Positions 7,525-12,752 of a DNA stretch of 12,752 bases are shown here, in pieces. The notes under the pieces were generated by a model. It searched no databases and had not been told where the DNA came from. It saw only the letters and a program-made list of their open reading frames with translations. The DNA is from Planctomycetaceae bacterium (lineage in GTDB: Bacteria > Planctomycetota > Planctomycetia > Pirellulales > Lacipirellulaceae). The DNA lies in assembly GCA_002713555.1 (NCBI GenBank), contig PATG01000144.1, positions 1-12,752 of the forward strand. The letters are read 5' to 3'. The position numbers were made by a program, and so were the translations under genes. Position 1 is the stretch's first letter. Each line of letters starts with the position of its first letter.

Positions 7525-8376
7525 CTAGTCGGGTTGGATGATCTGTGTGAATCCACGCTCCGCCATGACCGCTCGAAGGACATCACGGTCAACACGAATT
7601 CGCTCTGTCCCGCTAGTTGAATTTTCTATAAAAACTTCACGGAGAAGAATTTGCTCCTCTGACTCGGCTTTCCTTCTACCTGACAGCAATTTATGAAACT
7701 CTATGGACCATCTTGGATATCCTAATTCAGTGGAAGGAATATGTTTGTTAAATACGTCTTCTCGTGACTGCGTGCTTATTGAGTGTCCGATTTTATAAAT
7801 ATCCGAGTCGCCAAATCGAGCAACGTAGGTGTAAGACGGGGTATTAATATTGGGCATCTGACTCTGGAACAGACCTGCCGACAAAGGTCCAGGCCGAGAG
7901 GGCCCAGGTCGACCACTTTGCGACCCCGAAGGAATATCTTTCCGAGTATTCATTTCTGATTGTCTTTCGACGACCTCTACTGAAAGCTCAGTATCAGATA
8001 TCCGACGAAATCTCAAAATACTACCGACATCTAACCCGTAGTATTCCTTGAATTTCCATGGAGTTAAATTTTCATATTGCTCTTCTTCGAAGTCGAATTT
8101 TGAGTCTCCGGCCTGCGCCTTCAAAATGTGGAATTCATTTTTCCTACCCCCGCCCTTACCATGTGGCTTAGTGAAGTACGAGTCGTTCCAGTGCTGGATT
8201 CGCCAATACCATTCCCGTCCATTTTGATCTATCACCAGGAAGTTCGCACTCGGATTCCTCAGCGTTGAATCGAGTGCTGGGAAAAGCTCCAGGCCCACTT
8301 TATTAAGGTGGAAACCTGACAGGTGCCCAGTTCGTCCTACATCCTGCCTCGTGAGTCGCTTGTCCCAATAGTCCAC
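7525..8376 (-). CDS. EcoRII-N-like effector domain fused to a T5orf172/GIY-YIG-type nuclease domain
   Basis: The product has 283 residues. The GTG at 8376 is the first usable start, since an in-frame TGA lies 12 bases upstream. Residues 7-85 match the EcoRII N-terminal effector-binding domain as I remember it: RLT..D.GRTG..SG, LFP...ST, NPS, then an R..KNE motif near 78-81 that corresponds to the DNA-contacting RNE loop of EcoRII. That domain is a B3-type pseudobarrel reading CCWGG. A Gly/Pro-rich linker (about 148-168) leads to a second domain with YVARF (184-188), YKIGHS (194-199), Arg205 and Glu238/Glu240, the order of key residues in T5orf172 and GIY-YIG nucleases, ending in a GTERIRV segment typical of that family. 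This suggests a sequence-specific cleavage protein in which the usual EcoRII catalytic domain has been replaced. Confidence 0.72.
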   Translation of the reverse strand: MDYWDKRLTRQDVGRTGHLSGFHLNKVGLELFPALDSTLRNPSANFLVIDQNGREWYWRIQHWNDSYFTKPHGKGGGRKNEFHILKAQAGDSKFDFEEEQYENLTPWKFKEYYGLDVGSILRFRRISDTELSVEVVERQSEMNTRKDIPSGSQSGRPGPSRPGPLSAGLFQSQMPNINTPSYTYVARFGDSDIYKIGHSISTQSREDVFNKHIPSTELGYPRWSIEFHKLLSGRRKAESEEQILLREVFIENSTSGTERIRVDRDVLRAVMAERGFTQIIQPD

Positions 8377-8452
8377 TGAAAATCCCCATCACTGGGCGAC
8401 CAGCGTAACATCAATTTATGAGCCCTTGGTATTTTCCCGAAATCCGGAAGTA

Positions 8453-10225
8453 CTAAACAGAGTAATCGTTCTGCAATGTGCTAATGATTTCAGCAGCCAA
8501 CTGACGAATCACAGGTATCGCCACAGAATTACCGAACTGCTTATACAATTGGACATCCGTGACATGTGAGATCTCGTATTCCTCAGGGAAGCCTTGAATC
8601 CGTGCACACTCCCTTGGAGTCAACATCCTTGGATTGCTTGAGATATCACTCTGATCAATGAGTATCTCGCCGCCATCTTTGTAATACCTCGCACTAATCG
8701 TGTTGCAGTATGGACTTTCACGATCAAACAAACCATACCCAAATCCATGGCCTTTATCCCTATAGGCCTCGCGACGATTAACGTGACCGTCCCACAACCT
8801 GTCTGAAATCGTGTATTTGGGGTCAACGGCACTATTGTCCATCAGTACTGACCCCAACTTATCCGAGGGAGTCGCTGAACCGATCGCTCCCTCGAAGATG
8901 GTGGGGACTGCATCTGCATCAAAAAGATCATCCCTGAGAGCGACGATGTAGATCCTTTCTCGATTTTGCGGCACTCCAAAATCTCGTGCCTTCAGAACCT
9001 TGTAACCGACGTGATAGGTTACCGGTGCCTCTTTATCATGAACGTAGTTGGCCCGGTCACGCAGATGTTCTTCAATGCTTTGGTCTATTGTTTCTCCGCG
9101 GAGGACTGAAAGGATGGTTTTCAGGGTCCGTCCTTGGTCATGCGTTTCCAGTCGCTTAACATTTTCAAGCAAAATCGCCTTCGGAGCGTGATGCCTGACG
9201 ATCCGCTGTATCTCAAAAAACAAGGTCCCACGGGTATCACTGAAACCTCTCTTTAGACCGGCTTGAGAAAACGCTTGACAAGGAAATCCTGCCAATAGAA
9301 CTTCATGTTCCGGGATATCAGTCACATCGATTTTTCTGATATCGCCGGCAGGATAATCACCAAAATTACCAAAATACGTTCGCTTCGCGAATTTATCCCA
9401 CTCTGAGGTGAACACGCACTCACCACCAAGTTCCTGGAATGGGATACGAATTCCACCAATTCCTGCAAACAGATCAATAAAGCGGAAATTTCCACCTTTT
9501 AGTTCTGAGTGATATGGGAATTTCCCCTGCAATATTTCAAGTTTTTGCCGTTGGCTTTCAGACAGATCCGAATTACTGCCCAACCACTTATTCACCTTCT
9601 CTGTTGCATTTTCCTTCGTCTCAAGCCCAGCTATTTCCAAAACTCCAGCAAGCTCAGCCCATACATCAGCACTTAAATCAACCTTATTTCGCTGACTCTC
9701 TGACAGTTCTGAGTCTCCGTGCAGCCAGCTCGCCAGCAGCGAGGCTCGGGTGTTGCCCGTCTTCAGATCTGCTAGCTCTGACCATACCTCTTGAGATAAG
9801 TCGAGTACACCTTGCTGATTCTCTGACAGTTCTGAATCTCCCTGCAGCCATTTCCCAACCTCTTTTGCATGATTCGTCTCACCACCTATCAGCTTAAGCA
9901 GTTCTGACCATGAATCTGCACCAAGGTTAACCCCACTTCGCTCATCCTCAGACAGCTCTGAATCACCTTGAAGCCAGCCCGCAACCATCATCGCCCGGTT
10001 ATTAAGGATCCTAATATCAATCAGTTCTGACCATGCCTCCGCACTCAGACGAATTGTGTCCTGTTGACTCTCAGATAGTTCTGACTTGACCTGAAGCCAC
10101 TTCGCGATCTTCATAGAGCGAGTCATCTCCGCCCTAAGACCCGCTAATTCCAGCAGCGCCTCGCTATCGAGATTATGCTTTGATGACAACTCCAATACAG
10201 TGCTCTTATCAATCGGCAAGGTCAT
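8453..10225 (-). CDS. DNA (cytosine-5)-methyltransferase with N-terminal helical repeats
   Basis: This enzyme methylates C5 of cytosine using S-adenosylmethionine. All main motifs are present: FIDLFAGIGG (I, 249-258), GFPCQAFSQAG (IV, 313-323, catalytic Cys316), LLENVKRL (VI), QNRERIYIVA (VIII, 420-429), LTPRECARIQGFP (IX) and YKQFGNSVAIPVI (X, 561-573). The target-recognition region (about 440-534) contains GHGFGYGLF and SARYYKDGGEILID, which resemble the Dcm-like group. At 590 residues it is longer than most single-domain C5 enzymes because residues 26-233 are five repeats of about 41 residues. The ATG at 10225 is preceded by AGGAAGAG and lies 6 bases after the vsr stop, so the two are co-transcribed. 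With Vsr and two nuclease-like genes downstream it is very likely the modification subunit of a restriction system; it appears intact. Confidence 0.95.
   Translation of the reverse strand: MTLPIDKSTVLELSSKHNLDSEALLELAGLRAEMTRSMKIAKWLQVKSELSESQQDTIRLSAEAWSELIDIRILNNRAMMVAGWLQGDSELSEDERSGVNLGADSWSELLKLIGGETNHAKEVGKWLQGDSELSENQQGVLDLSQEVWSELADLKTGNTRASLLASWLHGDSELSESQRNKVDLSADVWAELAGVLEIAGLETKENATEKVNKWLGSNSDLSESQRQKLEILQGKFPYHSELKGGNFRFIDLFAGIGGIRIPFQELGGECVFTSEWDKFAKRTYFGNFGDYPAGDIRKIDVTDIPEHEVLLAGFPCQAFSQAGLKRGFSDTRGTLFFEIQRIVRHHAPKAILLENVKRLETHDQGRTLKTILSVLRGETIDQSIEEHLRDRANYVHDKEAPVTYHVGYKVLKARDFGVPQNRERIYIVALRDDLFDADAVPTIFEGAIGSATPSDKLGSVLMDNSAVDPKYTISDRLWDGHVNRREAYRDKGHGFGYGLFDRESPYCNTISARYYKDGGEILIDQSDISSNPRMLTPRECARIQGFPEEYEISHVTDVQLYKQFGNSVAIPVIRQLAAEIISTLQNDYSV
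9527..10150 (-). repeat. Five tandem repeats of about 41 codons inside the methyltransferase gene
   Basis: Residues 26-233 of the methyltransferase divide into five units. The Trp-Leu pair recurs at 43, 84, 126, 167 and 214, and WSEL/WAEL at 65, 106, 148 and 189, a period of 41-42 residues (123-126 bases) with a longer last unit. Each unit has a loop of the form GDSELSE followed by a helix ending in W-(S/A)-E-L and a second helix ending in WL. The DNA copies have diverged (for example around 9692, 9818, 9944 and 10069), so the repeat is old or maintained by selection at protein level rather than a fresh slippage product. The fold is probably an alpha-helical scaffold; its role in DNA or partner binding is unknown. 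Confidence 0.9.
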
Positions 10226-10231
10226 CTCTTC

Positions 10232-10651
10232 CTAGTGAATTTTCCGAGTTCCAAAGATCGACCGGATACGGGTATGCGCCTGATCCGGCTGCTGAGTTTG
10301 GCACTCCCAGATAACTCCTACGTTCCAACCGTCGCGCCTCAGTTTACGCCAATTACTATGGTCTCGTTTTTTATTGGTTTCGAGTTTATGTTGCCAGAAT
10401 TCCACATTTGATTTCGGCAAATGAGCGCCGTTCTTGCAATCGTGTCTGTGCCAGAAACAACCATTAACAAAAATTACCGTCTTGAATTTTGGGAACACTA
10501 GGTCAGGCTTACCAGGAAGGTCTTTCCTGTGCAGTCGGAAACGGTACCCCAGTTTGTGGCAAAGCCGCCTAATCTGAATTTCCGGCTTGGTGTCTGTGCT
10601 GCGAATACGACTCATGTTGTAACTGCGCTGAGCTTCTGTATGCACGTCCAT
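10232..10651 (-). CDS. vsr: Very short patch repair (Vsr) endonuclease
   Basis: Vsr nicks DNA 5' of the thymine in T:G mismatches formed when 5-methylcytosine deaminates, starting short-patch repair. The 139-residue product is the normal length and shows the family signature throughout: RSYNMSRIRSTDTKPE, then LGYRFRLHRKDLPGKPDLVFP with the catalytic Asp, VIFVNGCFWHRHDC with the metal- and zinc-associated His/Cys residues, and a C-terminal RRDGWNVGVIWECQ. I place the start at the ATG at 10651, because the extra 32 residues of a longer reading from 10747 do not resemble Vsr. The gene ends 6 bases before the C5 methyltransferase ATG, a classic pairing, and the methyltransferase ribosome site overlaps the vsr stop. 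It is apparently intact. Confidence 0.96.
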   Translation of the reverse strand: MDVHTEAQRSYNMSRIRSTDTKPEIQIRRLCHKLGYRFRLHRKDLPGKPDLVFPKFKTVIFVNGCFWHRHDCKNGAHLPKSNVEFWQHKLETNKKRDHSNWRKLRRDGWNVGVIWECQTQQPDQAHTRIRSIFGTRKIH

Positions 10652-10778
10652 AGAGATTATCTTACCGCTTCGCCGAGCAGGCGTGCGGCCTACTTGCACT
10701 GGACAATTGGATATATATAAGACAGAGACCCAGTGATACACATCCAAGCAGCAATAGTCCGTCGAGTGAGAGGGTTGA

Positions 10779-11684
10779 CTACTTCAACTTTACCGTAAGC
10801 TGAACAGTCTTCGTGATTTGCTCATAGGACCGCTGTAACTCTTCTGCAGCAGCCTTCGCGGAACTTTTCGTTAGAGCAGTTCGGCCCTTTATCCCAATCG
10901 TTCCTGCATCAATTAACTCGTTGATATATCCAGGGTGATCAATTCTAAAACCTGCGAGATCATATTCGTAAATGGGTCTGCTATTCACGCGGACAGACCC
11001 ACCTGTCCTCGAATCAGCAAATCTTCTCTGATCAGGGTGGGCCTCACACCATTTCTCCAGTTTCTTTCGAAGTTGCTTTTCTTTGGATTCAAGTATTCTT
11101 TTTTCAGCCACAATCTGAATCAATTCATGTACTAGCTGAGCTTCCTCTCGCGGCCCGTCTTTCGCTGTCATCTTATTCTTCCTTACCAACTCAAAATCAC
11201 TTTTTCCTCCGCCATCGATCACCCCAAGCTCCCCAGACATGCGGAGCATGCGCGCAAGTTCTGTTTCGCGGGTTTTGGCACTATCCTCATCTGGGAAAGG
11301 GCCTTCAAAATACCGCAGTCCCACGGTGTGTCCTTTTCGGCTCTCGCGGGAGGCCACTTTTGCCCCTCTGGCATGTTGATAGAGACGACGATACGGATGA
11401 TGCCCTGTGTACCCCACGTAATTGTGATAGGTCCCAGCATCATCACAATCATTTATATACACGTACCAATGGTTCCTTTTACGTTCTGGAACCTCGGCTT
11501 CCTTCAAGGTGAAGGGCTCTTGAGTCGGAGACTTTTCAGATCCGACCCGCCTGACGAGCTTCTCGTTATGCCAAATCGCGGCTTGGCAAGACGTGCACCG
11601 TTTGAACAAAGGACCGACAAATTCCTGAGCCTCCCCACAGTGTCGGCAGGTAATAGATTTGAAGGCTTCGCTGTTTGACACCAC
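10779..11684 (-). CDS. Zinc-ribbon and GIY-YIG-like nuclease protein
   Basis: The 301-residue product starts with a zinc ribbon (C13-R-H-C16 and C30-T-S-C33). Next comes a GIY-YIG-like core: WYVYIN (73-78), NYVGYTG (88-94), PYRRLYQHARG (97-107) with the expected Arg, and KTRETELARMLR (137-148) with the expected Glu, finishing with GVIDGG. This order of Tyr, Tyr-Val-Gly, Arg and Glu fits a GIY-YIG endonuclease. A charged coiled coil follows (about 178-213), then a small domain (about 215-300) with RPIYEYD and a Lys/Ala-rich helix. The start is the GTG at 11684, with a GAGAG-type site before it; a second GTG is the next codon. It lies 127 bases before vsr in the same direction. It may be a restriction nuclease, an accessory nuclease or an unrelated cargo gene. 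Confidence 0.68.
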   Translation of the reverse strand: MVSNSEAFKSITCRHCGEAQEFVGPLFKRCTSCQAAIWHNEKLVRRVGSEKSPTQEPFTLKEAEVPERKRNHWYVYINDCDDAGTYHNYVGYTGHHPYRRLYQHARGAKVASRESRKGHTVGLRYFEGPFPDEDSAKTRETELARMLRMSGELGVIDGGGKSDFELVRKNKMTAKDGPREEAQLVHELIQIVAEKRILESKEKQLRKKLEKWCEAHPDQRRFADSRTGGSVRVNSRPIYEYDLAGFRIDHPGYINELIDAGTIGIKGRTALTKSSAKAAAEELQRSYEQITKTVQLTVKLK

Positions 11685-11765
11685 GATCTCTCAGTCCAAT
11701 CCAACAAATAATCGGCGGTTTGTCGACTACATAGTAATATCGTGTGGACGGTTATGTATAAAATT

Positions 11766-12728
11766 CTATCCATCCCCCAGTAACACCCACTCGGGGAGTT
11801 TCACTCGACCATCCGGTATCACCCAGGCGACCTCGGTGGGTAAGAATATATCTGGATGACACCCAGGATTGAAGGTTAATTCGTCATGGAGACTCATATC
11901 TCTGCGCCACTCAACCCATTGAATCATTTCATAACCGGTACATCCCTCAGGGATATGTTTCCATATCTGAGAAAAATAGCCATTCCGGTCAATCTCAGGC
12001 CCATGATGAAAGCGCGGATACAGATATTCACCACTGATTCCAGTGGCGTAAAAGACATTTCTGGGAAATTCCGAGTAGGTCATAGCCGGATTAATTCCAA
12101 CCCGTTTTGAGTGCTCCTGCGACGCCTGATACGCCTCAACGCAGCCGGTGCCGAATCCATGGATACCCAGTGCTCTGCCCTCTTCACGGCATATCCGTTC
12201 CAGCACCTCTGACGTGAAGATATCTTCAACTGTGTCACCGATATCGAATCGGTTAAACAGACAATTGGTCCGCCACGGCATATTCCCGCTAGTGGGATAT
12301 TCGTAGCGACTCAAGCCGTACCACTGTTCCCATGGAGCGGGGTCACACATCAGTAGTGTGGCTTCAGGACTCCCCTCAACGTAACCGCAACGTGCGGCAT
12401 ACGTACTCGGTCCCATTGCCCCGCCCTGAGCAGGATGAAACGTGAGTTTGCGTAAATCCTCCTGAATGTGCGGCGGCAAGTCCTCAGCGAATGCCGCCGC
12501 CATCGGGAGTCCTGAGACATGAGTATCACTACCGAATAATTCTTTCGCCCCCACTCGTGCGCAATAATCCCAGACTGACTCCCTGGTTACCCTCTGAGCC
12601 GGAGCTGGCACAGGCTCCTCAGCATCCGTACTCAGCAGCTGCCACTCTCCGCAGCCAGCGGAGCCAATTACCGACCAGCTGTTATCGACCTCAAGAGTCA
12701 TTTGTCCATATCCAAGTGGTATCCACAT
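11766..12728 (-). CDS. Unknown protein, 320 residues or longer (5' end may lie outside window)
   Basis: I do not recognise this protein. The first ATG in the window (12728) gives 320 residues, but the frame is open for the eight codons from there to the right edge, and no ribosome site is close to this ATG, so the true start may lie outside. The sequence is rich in Trp, Tyr, Cys and Gly, with segments such as SAGCGEWQLLS, FHPAQGGAMGPSTYAARCGYVEG and GIHGFGTGCVEAY, and looks like a globular soluble protein. No signal peptide, transmembrane helix or nuclease motif is seen. It ends 81 bases before the GIY-YIG gene on the same strand. Its base composition looks more GC-rich than the genes to its left, so it may be a flanking gene rather than part of the defence block. 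Confidence 0.68.
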   Translation of the reverse strand: MWIPLGYGQMTLEVDNSWSVIGSAGCGEWQLLSTDAEEPVPAPAQRVTRESVWDYCARVGAKELFGSDTHVSGLPMAAAFAEDLPPHIQEDLRKLTFHPAQGGAMGPSTYAARCGYVEGSPEATLLMCDPAPWEQWYGLSRYEYPTSGNMPWRTNCLFNRFDIGDTVEDIFTSEVLERICREEGRALGIHGFGTGCVEAYQASQEHSKRVGINPAMTYSEFPRNVFYATGISGEYLYPRFHHGPEIDRNGYFSQIWKHIPEGCTGYEMIQWVEWRRDMSLHDELTFNPGCHPDIFLPTEVAWVIPDGRVKLPEWVLLGDG

Positions 12729-12752
12729 CCGGATCGTCTGTTCTACTCCAGG

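Noticed and set aside
9514..9897. Plus-strand frame of 127 codons opposite the methyltransferase repeats
   Set aside because: It is a shadow of the repeat region on the other strand; its repeated words mirror the DNA repeats and it has no ribosome site.
9527..10150. The approximately 123-base periodic sequence as a CRISPR array or intergenic repeat
   Set aside because: The repeats stay in one continuous reading frame, are diverged at DNA level and have no unique spacers; they encode protein repeats.
10711..10720. TATATATAT tract upstream of vsr that could be a -10 element
   Set aside because: No acceptable -35 hexamer lies 16-18 bases upstream, so a promoter here is only a guess.
10652..10747. 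Longer N-terminus for Vsr starting at 10747
   Set aside because: The 32 added residues do not resemble the Vsr family, whose usual start aligns with the ATG at 10651.
10774..10788. GTTGA/TCAAC hairpin over the stop of the GIY-YIG gene, considered as a terminator
   Set aside because: The stem is only five base pairs and no T-tract follows on the minus strand.

Overview
This window is a dense bacterial defence-type region. Every convincing gene lies on the minus strand, spacing is tight, Shine-Dalgarno sites are clear before several starts, and no stretch over 300 bases lacks a gene. No rRNA, tRNA, CRISPR array or insertion sequence was seen. The host is a mesophilic bacterium of middling GC. 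The sequence does not fix its phylum, and nothing here is a dependable taxonomic marker.

Read in the direction of transcription (from high to low coordinates), the window has three parts. (1) At the right edge (about 12728-11766) is an unrecognised protein whose frame is open to the window end. (2) A restriction-modification-like block (11684-6624) holds a zinc-ribbon/GIY-YIG protein, a Vsr mismatch endonuclease, a C5-cytosine methyltransferase with five helical repeats of about 41 residues before the catalytic domain, a protein whose N-terminus resembles the EcoRII effector domain joined to a T5orf172/GIY-YIG-type nuclease domain, and a candidate PD-(D/E)XK endonuclease. (3) After a 189-base spacer with a plausible sigma70 promoter comes a second operon (6434 to beyond base 1). 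It encodes a 540-residue protein with a ribbon-helix-helix-like start, a small DUF4258-like protein, a 696-residue GHKL (HSP90/MutL/MORC-fold) ATPase, three unrecognised proteins, and the first 27 codons of another gene that runs off the left edge.

The working model is as follows. The methyltransferase marks a Dcm-like cytosine site, Vsr repairs the T:G mismatches that arise when 5-methylcytosine deaminates, and the EcoRII-N/GIY-YIG and PD-(D/E)XK proteins are the restriction side. The GHKL operon is either an independent anti-phage system or an ATP-dependent effector module of the same system. GHKL ATPases next to C5 methyltransferases and Vsr are an established theme (MutL/MORC-like proteins in restriction systems), but the partner genes here are not ones I can name. 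The points most worth checking are the EcoRII-N/GIY-YIG chimera, the repeat-bearing methyltransferase, and the GHKL operon with its unnamed partners.
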